In this document: positions 17,442 to 25,248 of the stretch, one piece after another
How the letters are laid out: each line of letters begins with the position of its first letter
How positions within the stretch are numbered: position 1 is the stretch's first letter
NCBI GenBank assembly: GCA_003388555.1
Contig: QQVD01000057.1
Span: 1-43,191, forward strand
Source of the DNA: Acidobacteriota bacterium
GTDB lineage: Bacteria > Acidobacteriota > Thermoanaerobaculia > Multivoradales > Multivoraceae
Direction of reading: 5' to 3'
Length of the DNA stretch: 43,191 bases
Program-made: the position numbers and the translations under genes
The notes under the pieces: generated by a model
Databases searched by the model: none
What the model was told of the DNA's origin: nothing
The model's input: only the letters and a program-made list of their open reading frames with translations

Positions 17442-19654
17442 AGAAGCTGTGGGCGCGGCTGCGCGGCGACCATCGGGGTGTCGCCGACATCGACTTCGCC
17501 GAGGGTCGCTACCTCGAGGCCGCGCGCTCGTACGCCAGAGCCGAGGATCATGTGTCGGCGGCGAAGGCCGCGGCGGCCGGCGGCGACGAGAAGCTGGCTC
17601 GTTCCTACGCCGAACGGATCCCCAACCCGCACGACGCCGGGGTGCTGCTGGCGTCGGAGGGCATGGATCGCATGGCGATCGGCTTCTTCGAGAAGAGCGG
17701 CGCCTACTGGCAGGCGGCGGAGTGCGCGCTGCGCAGCAACCAGGTGCGCCGCGCGGCGGCTTTCTACGAGTCCTCGGGCGCCCTCGAGCGAGCCGCCGAC
17801 TGCTACGAGCGCGCCGGAGCGGTCGAGGAGACCCTGCGGGTGCTCGGCGACGAGAGCCAGCGCCTCGAAGCCGGGAACGACCCGACGGCGCGTCGTCGGG
17901 TCGACGTCAGGCGGGCGAAGCTGCTGGCCAAGCTGGGCCGGGTGGAGAAGGCCGCCGAGGTCCTCAGCGGCTGCGGCCAGCACCTCGCCGCGGCGGAGAT
18001 GTGGAGTCGCGCCGGGGCCCTCGATCGGGCGGCCGGGGAGTTCCTCGCCGCCGGCAGCGCCCATCGCGCCGCCAGCCTCGTCGACGCGCTCCCTTCGGGC
18101 ACCGATGCCGAGCTGCGCGCGAGGGTTCTCGCGGCGGCCGAGCGGAACTCGGAGGCGGCTGCGATCTGGGCCGAGCTGGGACAGGTCGATCGCGCCATCG
18201 AGATGTGGGAGGCCTGCGGCGACTACCTCCAGGCCGCCAAGGGGTTCCGGGAACACGGCATGTACGACCGCGCGGCGGACCTCTACTTCCGCGCCGGCGA
18301 CTACGGCGAGGCGGCCTTCTGCTACCGCCAGGCAGGCGACCTGCGCTCCGCGGCCCGCGCCCTGCGAGAGCTGGGGCTGCCCCACGACGCCGGCGCTCTC
18401 TACCTCGAGGCGGACGACCCGCTGCGGGCCGCGCGGGCCTTTCTCGACGCTCAGGATCGCAGCTCGGCCATCGCCGCGCTGCAGGCGATCAGGCGCGACG
18501 ACTCCGACTACGCCGAGTCGGCGATGCTGCTCGCCCCGCTGCTGATCGCCGAACGGCGGAGCGCCGAGGCGATGGACGTGCTCGAGGCGCGCTCGCTGAT
18601 CGGCAACATGAGTGACGCCGAGGTCGACGAGGTCGCCTACTGGCGGGCGCGGGCGCACGAGGGAGCCGGTGAGGTGGCGGCGGCCGAACGCTCGTACGAG
18701 CGGCTCGCCAAGCGCGACGAGCCCTACCGTGATTCCGCCGAGCGGTTGACCCGGCTGCGCGCCGACCGCAAGTCGCGCAGCGAAGACGAGCGCGACACGC
18801 TCGCCGTCGTCGAGGTCTTCGCCGGGACGGTGATCGACGATCGCTGGGAGGTCATCGAGGAGCTCGGTAGGGGCGGCACCAGCCGTGTCTTCCGGGTGCA
18901 CGATCGCCGGCGCGACGAGGAGGTGGCGCTGAAGATCCTGCTCGGCACCTCCTCCGATCGCAGCACCGCCGAGGAGCGTCTGCTCACCGAGGCACGCATC
19001 GGACGGCGGCTCGACCATCGGGCAGTGCTGCGGGTCTACGACGTCGGCCGCTACGCCGGCTGTCTCTTCGTGACCATGGAGCTGCTCGAGGGGCGCACCC
19101 TCGAACAGATCCTGCAGGAGGAGGGCCGCCTGCCGCTGCGCGTCGCGCACACCCTGCTGACGCAGATCGTCGCCGGCCTCGAGGCGGCACACGAGGAGGG
19201 CATCCTGCACCGCGACCTCAAGCCGAGCAACGTCGCCATCTCGCCCGACGGCGTGCGGCTGATGGACTTCGGCATCGCGCTGTTCGTCGACCGTGACCTC
19301 AGCCTCACCCAGACCGGTCAGGTGATCGGGTCTCCGATGTACATGTCGCCCGAGCAGATCCAGGGACGCGATCTCGACGGTCGCACCGACCTGTACAGCC
19401 TGGGAATCCTCGTCTTCACCATGCTGACGGGGCTCGAGCCGTTCCGCGGCCGCACCGCCACGGCGATCTCGCTCAAGCACCTGCAGGAGGAGCCGCCCGA
19501 CATCCGCGTCAGCCGGCCGGGGGTGCCGCCGCAGTGGGACGATCTGGTGCACTGGCTGCTCGCCAAGGATCGCGCCGACCGGCCCGAATCGGCGTCGGTG
19601 GTCGCGGCGGCGGTGGCCAACCTGCCGGTCGAGGAGGCGGTCGACCAGGACTGA
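17438..19654 (+). CDS. TPR-containing Ser/Thr protein kinase
   Basis: 738 aa. Residues ~10-450 are degenerate ~30-residue helical repeats of TPR type (patterns such as AADLYFRAGDYGEAAFCYRQ). The kinase domain begins about residue 470: glycine loop LGRGGTSRVFRV, VALKIL with K499, HRDLKPSN with catalytic D593, DFG at 610-612, and SPMYMSPEQ. All key residues are present, so it should be active. No transmembrane segment: a cytoplasmic kinase with the sensing part N-terminal, the reverse of the common bacterial layout. GTG 17438 overlaps the symporter stop (GTGA), suggesting it regulates or senses that transport system. Confidence 0.9.
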   Translation: MKKLWARLRGDHRGVADIDFAEGRYLEAARSYARAEDHVSAAKAAAAGGDEKLARSYAERIPNPHDAGVLLASEGMDRMAIGFFEKSGAYWQAAECALRSNQVRRAAAFYESSGALERAADCYERAGAVEETLRVLGDESQRLEAGNDPTARRRVDVRRAKLLAKLGRVEKAAEVLSGCGQHLAAAEMWSRAGALDRAAGEFLAAGSAHRAASLVDALPSGTDAELRARVLAAAERNSEAAAIWAELGQVDRAIEMWEACGDYLQAAKGFREHGMYDRAADLYFRAGDYGEAAFCYRQAGDLRSAARALRELGLPHDAGALYLEADDPLRAARAFLDAQDRSSAIAALQAIRRDDSDYAESAMLLAPLLIAERRSAEAMDVLEARSLIGNMSDAEVDEVAYWRARAHEGAGEVAAAERSYERLAKRDEPYRDSAERLTRLRADRKSRSEDERDTLAVVEVFAGTVIDDRWEVIEELGRGGTSRVFRVHDRRRDEEVALKILLGTSSDRSTAEERLLTEARIGRRLDHRAVLRVYDVGRYAGCLFVTMELLEGRTLEQILQEEGRLPLRVAHTLLTQIVAGLEAAHEEGILHRDLKPSNVAISPDGVRLMDFGIALFVDRDLSLTQTGQVIGSPMYMSPEQIQGRDLDGRTDLYSLGILVFTMLTGLEPFRGRTATAISLKHLQEEPPDIRVSRPGVPPQWDDLVHWLLAKDRADRPESASVVAAAVANLPVEEAVDQD

Positions 19655-19859
19655 AGGGCGACGAACGACGGTTGAGCGGGACCGATCGCGCGCCGCGCCG
19701 CGCCGTGCCGGCCGGCCGGCGCGAACCCCGGATGGCCGTCGGACTGCCGCGTTGGTAAGGTGCCGCGCCGGGGCCGGGGCAGACGGGTTCGCGGGAAGTC
19801 GCCGCGACCGATCACTCCCAAGGACCGTCACTCCACAGACCGAGCGGGTGCCGAAGACG

Positions 19860-20924
19860 ATGAGCCGATCGCCGAACCAGGACGAAACCAGGAGTGCTGC
19901 CCACGGGCGGCGCCGGATCTTCTCGGGCATCCAGCCCTCGGGGTCACTGCATCTGGGCAACTACCTCGGCGCCATCCGCCAGTGGGTGCGGCGTCAGGAC
20001 GAGCGCTCCGACGAGGTCGAGAGCTTCATCTGCGTCGTCGACCTGCACGCGATCACGCTGCCACAGGACCCCGAGTCGCTGCGTCGGCAGACGCGCGAGC
20101 TCTTCGCCCTGCTGATCGCCTGCGGCATCGATCCCGAGCGCACGACTCTGTTCGTGCAGAGCCACGTGCGCGCCCACACGGAGGCCACCTGGATGCTCCT
20201 ATGCGCCACCCCGCTGGGGTGGCTCGAGCGGATGACCCAGTACAAGGTCAAGGCGCAGCGCCAGGAGAGTGTCGGCGCGGGGCTGCTGACCTACCCGGTG
20301 CTGCAGGCGGCCGACATCCTCCTCTACGACGCCCACGAGGTGCCGGTGGGGGAGGACCAGAAGCAGCACGTCGAGCTCTGCCGCGACGTCGCGCAGCGCT
20401 TCAACCACCTCTACGGAGAGACCTTCGTCGTTCCGGAGCCGGTGATCCCGCAGGTCGGTGCGCGGATCATGGGCCTGGACGATCCCAGCGCGAAGATGAG
20501 CAAGAGCGACAGCGCCGCACGCGGCCACGCGGTGCTGCTCACCGATCCCGACGCTGAGATCGAGCGCGCGATCAAGCGCGCGGTGACCGACTCGGGCAAC
20601 GAGATCCGCTTCTCCGACGACCCCGAGAAGGCGGGGGTCGACAACCTGCTGTCGATCTACGCCGCGGTCACCGGGCGGAGCCGGGCCGAGTGCGAAGCGG
20701 ACTTCGCCGACGCGCGTGGCTACGGCGATCTCAAGAAGCGCGTCGCGGAGGTGGTCGTCGACGTGGTGGGGCCGATCCGGGAGCGGGCCGCCGAGCTGCT
20801 GCGCGGCGACCACCGCGAGCTCGACCGGCTGGTGGCCCTGGGCGCCGAGCGCGCCGCCGCCATCGCGGAGCCGAAGCTGGCGCAGATGCGCGAGCGGCTC
20901 GGGTTCCTGCCGGCCCCACGCTGA
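19860..20924 (+). CDS. trpS: Tryptophan--tRNA ligase
   Basis: 354 aa, class I synthetase. FSGIQPSGSLHLGNYLGAIRQW contains the HIGH-type motif (HLGN) and AKMSKSDS the KMSKS loop. Typical TrpRS segments QSHVRAHTEATWMLLCATPLGWLERM, LTYPVLQAADILLY and VGEDQKQHVELCRDVAQRFN are all present. ATG 19860 gives a 20-residue charged leader; an in-frame GTG lies a few codons upstream. The 205-bp gap before it shows only very GC-rich sequence. Stands alone between the kinase and a convergent HD gene. Confidence 0.96.
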   Translation: MSRSPNQDETRSAAHGRRRIFSGIQPSGSLHLGNYLGAIRQWVRRQDERSDEVESFICVVDLHAITLPQDPESLRRQTRELFALLIACGIDPERTTLFVQSHVRAHTEATWMLLCATPLGWLERMTQYKVKAQRQESVGAGLLTYPVLQAADILLYDAHEVPVGEDQKQHVELCRDVAQRFNHLYGETFVVPEPVIPQVGARIMGLDDPSAKMSKSDSAARGHAVLLTDPDAEIERAIKRAVTDSGNEIRFSDDPEKAGVDNLLSIYAAVTGRSRAECEADFADARGYGDLKKRVAEVVVDVVGPIRERAAELLRGDHRELDRLVALGAERAAAIAEPKLAQMRERLGFLPAPR

Positions 20925-20959
20925 CGCGGAGGCAGGCCTCGACTCGGCCGCGCCCCCGA

Positions 20960-21562
20960 TCAGTCGCTGGGCTGCGCCAGGCGGCCGTCGAGCTCGAGCT
21001 CGGCGGCGATCCCCTTCATCGCCTCGAGCACGTTGCCGACGTGGTCCCAGAGCGCCAGCCGGCCTCCGTAGACCTGCTCGCTGAAGTCGCGTGTCGCTCG
21101 CTCCACGTGCTCGCGATCGACGCCGGCGGCGAAGGCCTTCTCCTTCCAACGCTTGCGTACCGACTTCAGCGGCACCTCGCGGAGGTCCTTGCTCGGACGC
21201 ACCAGGGCGGTGGCGGTGATCAGGCCGGTGACCTCGTCGCAGGCGAGCAGCGCGAAGTCCAGCGGCGCGGAGCGCTCGACTCCGGTGCCCTCGGTGTTGT
21301 GGGCGAGGATCGCCTGCACCACCGGCTCCGGGCATCCGTGCTGGCGCAGGATCGGCGCTCCCTTGGCCGGATGGTCCTCGAGCGTCGGATGCCGCTCCCA
21401 GTCGAAGTCGTGCAGCAGGCCGGCGAGGCCCCAGAGCTCGACGTCCTGGTCGAGTCGGGCGGCGTACCAGCGCGTCGCCGCCTCCACCGCCAGCATGTGC
21501 TTGCGCAGGTTCGGGCTCTGCACGTGCTCGTGCACGATGGCGAGGGCTGCTTCACGGTCCAT
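20960..21562 (-). CDS. HD-domain hydrolase
   Basis: 200 aa. The metal-binding HD pattern is H22 (LRKHMLAVE), H51-D52 (LLHDFDWE), the HP / HGCPEPVVQAILAHN helix and ACDEVTGL (~108). Relatives are stand-alone HDIG-type phosphohydrolases acting on nucleotides or other phosphates; the substrate is unknown. It ends 35 bases from trpS (convergent) and diverges from the rhomboid-like gene across a 201-bp gap that contains TAGAAT (21687-21692), a possible plus-strand -10. Confidence 0.82.
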   Translation of the reverse strand: MDREAALAIVHEHVQSPNLRKHMLAVEAATRWYAARLDQDVELWGLAGLLHDFDWERHPTLEDHPAKGAPILRQHGCPEPVVQAILAHNTEGTGVERSAPLDFALLACDEVTGLITATALVRPSKDLREVPLKSVRKRWKEKAFAAGVDREHVERATRDFSEQVYGGRLALWDHVGNVLEAMKGIAAELELDGRLAQPSD

Positions 21563-21763
21563 CGTCGGGGTCTCCTGGGATGAGCGGGCCGAGGTCCTGC
21601 GGTTCGGCGCGGCGGGGGCGGGGACGCGGGCGTGGGCGCCGCGGATTCTGCCAGACGGTACGACGGGCTGTCCGCGGACCGGGGCTTAGAATGATCCTTC
21701 GACGCGGCGCTGCGCAGTGCGGGCGCCGCGAGGTGAGGATGACATCGGAGCGGAGGTGAGGGA

Positions 21764-22579
21764 TTGAGGACGACGGCTGGGCGTCGCATCGAGCTCGGTG
21801 GTTTCGGATCGGGGCCACCACCGCGAGACCTGCTGCTGATCCTGGCCGTGGTCTTCGCGACCTACTCGGCGACCTTCTTCACCGCCCTGCTCGACTGGCT
21901 CCGCCTGACCCCGCTGGTGTGGCAGCGCGGCATGGTGTGGCAGCTGTTCACCTACCCCTTCGTCGGCGTGCCCGACGCGGTGGCGACTCCCTGGATCCTG
22001 CTCGAGCTGCTGATCCTCTACTGGTTCGGCGGCGAGGTGTACCGCACGCTGGGCCGCCGGCCCTTCTGGGAGCTGTTGACGGTGACCGTGCTCGGCGCCG
22101 CGCTCGTCGCCGTGCTCGTCGATCTGGCTCTGCGCCTCGGTGGCGGTCTGGGGTCCGGCCTGCCACTGCTGCAGGGACAACGCACCCTGCTCGTCGTCTT
22201 CATCGCCGCCTTCGCGGTGCTGCGCGCCAACGCCACGATCCTCCTCTTCTTCGTGCTGCCGGTGAAGGCGGCGTACTTCCTGTGGATCGAGCTGGCTTTC
22301 GCCTTCATCGCCTTCCTGGGGACCAAGGACCTCGCCGGCTTCCTCGGCATCTGCACCGCCATCGGCCTCACCGTGGGACTGCTGCGGCCGGGCGGCATCC
22401 GGCGGGCGCTGCGCGAGCCGCGGCTTCGCTTCGAACGCTGGTGGATCGAGCGCAAGCTCGGCCGCATGCGGCGCAAGAGCCGCCTCCATCTCATCCGTCC
22501 GGACGACGAGCGCGGTGGCTCGAACGGTGGCTCGAACGGTGGTTCGAAGGGAAGTGGGAGTGGGCCTTGGGTGCACTGA
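21764..22579 (+). CDS. Rhomboid-like membrane protein lacking the catalytic serine
   Basis: 271 aa, about six transmembrane helices. The layout WQLFTYPFVG, then LLELLILYWFGGEVYRTLGRR, is rhomboid-like, but the expected GxSG helix is replaced by LQGQRTLLVVFIAAFAVL, with no Ser or catalytic His seen. It therefore looks like a pseudoprotease or a derlin-like membrane factor. The C-terminus (~215-271) is basic then low-complexity (GGSN repeats). TTG 21764 is preceded by GGAGG (21752-21756) with 7 bases of spacing, the best start available. Overlaps the M20 gene by 13 bases. Confidence 0.72.
   Translation: MRTTAGRRIELGGFGSGPPPRDLLLILAVVFATYSATFFTALLDWLRLTPLVWQRGMVWQLFTYPFVGVPDAVATPWILLELLILYWFGGEVYRTLGRRPFWELLTVTVLGAALVAVLVDLALRLGGGLGSGLPLLQGQRTLLVVFIAAFAVLRANATILLFFVLPVKAAYFLWIELAFAFIAFLGTKDLAGFLGICTAIGLTVGLLRPGGIRRALREPRLRFERWWIERKLGRMRRKSRLHLIRPDDERGGSNGGSNGGSKGSGSGPWVH
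22514..22549. repeat. Three-copy 12-bp repeat coding for GGSN/GGSK
   Basis: GGTGGCTCGAAC at 22514-22525 and 22526-22537, then GGTGGTTCGAAG at 22538-22549. In frame it adds Gly-Gly-Ser-Asn/Lys units to the flexible tail of the rhomboid-like protein just before the next gene starts. Confidence 0.85.
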
Positions 22580-23820
22580 GCACCACGTCGACCACGACGA
22601 CCGCGACGACCGCGGGCGAGGCCGCGCGGCGAGCCAGGGACTGCTTCTCGCCGCAGCAGCGCCAATGGCTCGGCGCGCTGCGCGAGGACCTGCACCGGCA
22701 CCCGGAGCTCTCGCTGCACGAGCAGCGCACCGCGGACCGACTGGAGCGCGCCCTGCGGGAGCTGGGCGCCGCCGACGTGCGGCGGATCGCCGGCACCGGG
22801 GTCGTGGCGCGGATCCCGGGACGCAGTCGCGAGGTCCTGCCGCCGGTCGCGGTGCGAGGCGACATCGACGCCCTGCCGATCCAGGAGGAGACCGGGCTCG
22901 CGTACGCCTCCGAGGTGGCCGGCGTGATGCACGCCTGCGGTCATGACGTGCACGCCTCCTGGGCGGTGGGTGCGGCGATGCTGCTGCTCCAGGAGCCGGC
23001 CTGTGGCGACGTGCTGGTGGTGCTGCAGCCGGCCGAGGAGATCGGCACCGGCGCCCTCGAGGTGCTGCGGAGCGGCGCACTCGACGACGTTGCGGCGATC
23101 TTCGGAGCCCACGTCGACCGCCGCTGGGAGGTCGGTCAGGTGGTGGTGCAGGAAGGCCCGCTCGCCGCCGCCACCGACGAGTTCGACGTCGTGCTCACCG
23201 GTGGCGGCGGCCACGGCGCGCGGCCCCACCTCACCCGCGATCCGATCGTCGCCGGTGCCGCCCTGGTGCAGGCGCTGCAGACACTGGTCTCGCGCCGCGT
23301 CGATCCGGGCGAGCCCGCGGTGGTGACGGTCGGTTCGTTCCAGGGCGGCGCCGCCGCCAACGTCATCCCCGAGCGGGTCGAGCTGCGCGGCACTCTGCGC
23401 TCGTGCTCGCCCCTGGTGCGTCAGCAGCTGATCGACGAGCTGCGTCAGCTCTCCCAGGACGTGGCGCGGGCCCACCGGGTCGACGCCGAGGTGCGTCTGC
23501 ACGGCGGCACGCCGCCGATCGTCAACCCGGCGCCCGCCACCGGCTGGGCCCGGGTCGCCGCGACCCGGTTGCTCGGTGCGCAGGCGCTGGTGCCGATGCC
23601 CGAGGTCAACATGGGCGGAGAGGACTTCGCCTTCTATCTCGAGCGGACGGCCGGCTGCTTCGTGCGCGTGGGCGCACGCGAGCCCGGCGGCGAGGTGATC
23701 GGAGCCCACACGCCACGCTTCCACGCCGACCTCGGGGCTCTCTGGGTCGGCTCGGCCCTGCTCGCCGAGACGGCCCGCGAAGCGAGCCGCGCTCTCTCCT
23801 CGCCCGGCAGCGACGGCTGA
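22567..23820 (+). CDS. M20 family amidohydrolase/metallopeptidase
   Basis: 417 aa from TTG 22567. The family is plain: LREDLHRHPELSLHE, AVRGDIDALPIQEETG, the metal site MHACGHDVHAS (C124, H126, D127, H129), LQPAEEIGTGA (catalytic/metal Glu ~157-158), a dimerisation lid from GGGGHGARPH to SFQGGAAANVIPERVELRGTLR, and NMGGEDFAFYLE. It is closest to N-acyl-amino-acid/IAA-amino-acid/hippurate hydrolases and should be cytoplasmic. The start is uncertain: TTG 22567 lies inside the end of the rhomboid-like gene and is followed by a Thr/Ser-rich leader. Probably co-transcribed with that gene. Confidence 0.9.
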   Translation: MGALSTTSTTTTATTAGEAARRARDCFSPQQRQWLGALREDLHRHPELSLHEQRTADRLERALRELGAADVRRIAGTGVVARIPGRSREVLPPVAVRGDIDALPIQEETGLAYASEVAGVMHACGHDVHASWAVGAAMLLLQEPACGDVLVVLQPAEEIGTGALEVLRSGALDDVAAIFGAHVDRRWEVGQVVVQEGPLAAATDEFDVVLTGGGGHGARPHLTRDPIVAGAALVQALQTLVSRRVDPGEPAVVTVGSFQGGAAANVIPERVELRGTLRSCSPLVRQQLIDELRQLSQDVARAHRVDAEVRLHGGTPPIVNPAPATGWARVAATRLLGAQALVPMPEVNMGGEDFAFYLERTAGCFVRVGAREPGGEVIGAHTPRFHADLGALWVGSALLAETAREASRALSSPGSDG

Positions 23821-23941
23821 CATCGCGATCGACGCCCAAGGGCCACCGCAGTCCTCGAGCTCGGCGGTACCTCGCCGGTCGATGGCGGCGGTTTCGCGGT
23901 CTGTCGGCAGTCGTCGGTCGGGACCCGGCTCGACATCCGGC

Positions 23942-23982
23942 AAAAAAAAAATGGGCACACAGCCCATCGGGCCTCGCGGCCC
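23942..23982 (-). terminator. Intrinsic terminator for ParA or a small RNA
   Basis: Read on the minus strand: a GGGCC-GCGA-GGCCC stem (23969-23982), then ATGGGC with a 5-base loop and GCCCAT (23951-23967), running directly into ten T (23942-23951). This is the strongest terminator in the window and the only long homopolymer seen in this GC-rich sequence. Confidence 0.88.
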
Positions 23983-24005
23983 AACGAGAAGGTGCCCCAT
24001 GCCCA
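23942..24005 (-). ncRNA. Candidate small structured RNA (~64 nt)
   Basis: A TGCTATCCT extended -10 (24012-24019, minus) would start a transcript near 24005 that ends at the T-run terminator. The same -10 appears upstream of parA. The stretch carries three copies of ATGGG(G)C that can compete for the single GCCCAT arm of the terminator, so alternative folds are possible. No known RNA family recognised; it might simply be the ParA 3' end. Confidence 0.35.
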
Positions 24006-24151
24006 TCGGACAGGATAGCAAAACCCGCCCGTAGGAGGCCGGGCCGTCTGGCAGCTGTGTGCGGCGCTGTCGCTGCGCCCGAGGCGGCGGCGGCCGGCGC
24101 CGTTGTCTGCGCGAGGTCGGCCTCCCGTCGGCCAATCGCGCTCTATCGAGG

Positions 24152-25015
24152 TCAGCTGCGTACGGCGCGGGTGCCGGGCACCCAGTGCTTGCGCTCGAAC
24201 TTCAGCGACGACTCCATCGGCGTGACGTTCTCACGCTCGCGCGGCTCCGCGCGCAGCCGTTCGGCGCGCAGCTGGAATTCGTCGCACAGGTTGCGCATCG
24301 AGGCGGCGGCGGGGGTGTTCGGGGCGTACTCGAAGATCGACTGCCCGAGCGCCGGCGCCTCGGCCAGCTTGATCGCGGTGCGGACCTCGACCGCGAAGAC
24401 GCGACCGCCGAACTCCTCGCGCAGGCGCTGCACGTTCACCCGGGTGACCTTGGTGCGGTAGTCGACCACGGTCAGCACCACGCCGACGCAGCGCAGTCCC
24501 AGCCGGTGACGGATGCCGAGCCGGTCGACCGCCTGGAGGAAGTTGCGCAGCCCCTCGATGGCGAGGAAGTGCGGTGTGATCGGTACGACGAAGCCGTCGG
24601 CGGCAACCAGCGCCGAGGCGGGCAGGGTGGAGAGGCCCGGGGGGCAGTCGCAGAGGATGAAGTCGTAGCGATCGCGCACCGGCTCGAGCTTCGAGCGCAG
24701 CCGCTCCTCGGGCCGCCGGAGCACCGCCAGCTCGCGGTCGGCGTTGACCAGATCGGCCGAGCTGGTGATCAGGTCGAGGTGCTCGAAGCGGGTGTGGCGC
24801 AGCACGTCGACGACCTCGGCGTCTCCGAGCAGCAGGTCGGAGCTCGACGGCGCCAGCCGCTCGCGAGGGATGCCGATCGACAGCGATGCCGACGCCTGCG
24901 GATCGAGGTCGACCAGCAGGGTGCGCTGGCCGCGAGCCGCCAGCCCGGCCGCCAGGTTGACTGCGGTCGTCGTCTTGCCGACCCCGCCCTTCTTGCTGAC
25001 CACCGCCACGAGCAT
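24152..25015 (-). CDS. ParA-family ATPase (orphan)
   Basis: 287 aa. Deviant Walker A with signature lysine (SKKGGVGKTTTAVNLA, from residue 7), LLVDLDPQASAS, and DFILCDCPPGLSTL as Walker B/A' region. It is a soluble ATPase that dimerises on ATP and may bind nucleoid DNA. No parB or parS-like partner is visible within 9 kb either side, so it is not a standard chromosome-partition locus; cargo positioning is possible. The C-terminal 25 residues (MESSLKFERKHWVPGT) are an extra basic tail. ATG 25015 has GGAGGT 5 bases upstream. A promoter-like site lies ~125 bp upstream, and a strong terminator follows. Confidence 0.88.
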   Translation of the reverse strand: MLVAVVSKKGGVGKTTTAVNLAAGLAARGQRTLLVDLDPQASASLSIGIPRERLAPSSSDLLLGDAEVVDVLRHTRFEHLDLITSSADLVNADRELAVLRRPEERLRSKLEPVRDRYDFILCDCPPGLSTLPASALVAADGFVVPITPHFLAIEGLRNFLQAVDRLGIRHRLGLRCVGVVLTVVDYRTKVTRVNVQRLREEFGGRVFAVEVRTAIKLAEAPALGQSIFEYAPNTPAAASMRNLCDEFQLRAERLRAEPRERENVTPMESSLKFERKHWVPGTRAVRS

Positions 25016-25102
25016 GCGACACCTCCAGACCTCGGGTTCCGGAGCACCGCTGCGGACCTGGCCGATGACCTCAGCGGGCTTCGGCAGCGCCGTCTCGGCG
25101 GG

Positions 25103-25126
25103 ACCCCAAGTGGATCCCTAAGTGGA
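25103..25126. repeat. 12-bp direct repeat in the parA leader
   Basis: ACCCCAAGTGGA (25103-25114) is followed at once by TCCCTAAGTGGA (25115-25126), just downstream of the presumed parA transcription start. Could be an operator or a chance duplication. Confidence 0.5.
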
Positions 25127-25137
25127 ACCAATGCAGC

Positions 25138-25145
25138 AGGATAGC
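25138..25145 (-). promoter_or_regulatory. parA promoter -10 (extended)
   Basis: Minus-strand TGCTATCCT, with a weak TTCCAG 18 bases further upstream (25162-25167). The identical nine bases occur at 24012-24020. It lies just behind the terminator-like hairpin of the preceding outer-membrane protein gene, as expected for a separate transcription unit. Confidence 0.45.
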
Positions 25146-25200
25146 ACCGCTGCACGCGGGACTGGAAGGTGGGCTGGGAGGCGTGGCGTCGAAGGAGGTG

Positions 25201-25226
25201 CGGGCGGCAGGCCAAGCCGCCGCCCG
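25201..25226 (-). terminator. Hairpin after the outer-membrane protein gene
   Basis: Perfect 8-bp stem CGGGCGGC (25201-25208) with GCCGCCCG (25219-25226) and a 10-base loop, 23 bases past the stop codon. There is no T-run, so this is a terminator by position only. Confidence 0.45.
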
Positions 25227-25248
25227 AGGCCCCCGGATTCGCGCCGAA

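Larger units (their letters stand above)
23821..24151. other. 331-bp gap with terminator and candidate small RNA
   Basis: Lies between convergent genes (M20 hydrolase, plus; ParA, minus). It holds a strong minus-strand intrinsic terminator and a promoter-like site, described separately. No coding sequence recognised. Confidence 0.6.

Noticed and set aside
17165-19960. Minus-strand open frame of ~930 codons opposite the kinase
   Set aside because: Shadow of the symporter end and TPR kinase; the plus strand carries all motifs.
22018-24135. Minus-strand open frame of ~700 codons opposite the rhomboid-like and M20 genes
   Set aside because: Shadow frame; the M20 motifs are on the plus strand and the frame crosses the T-run terminator.
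24152-25015. Chromosome-partition parAB/parS locus
   Set aside because: No parB gene and no parS-like palindrome near it.
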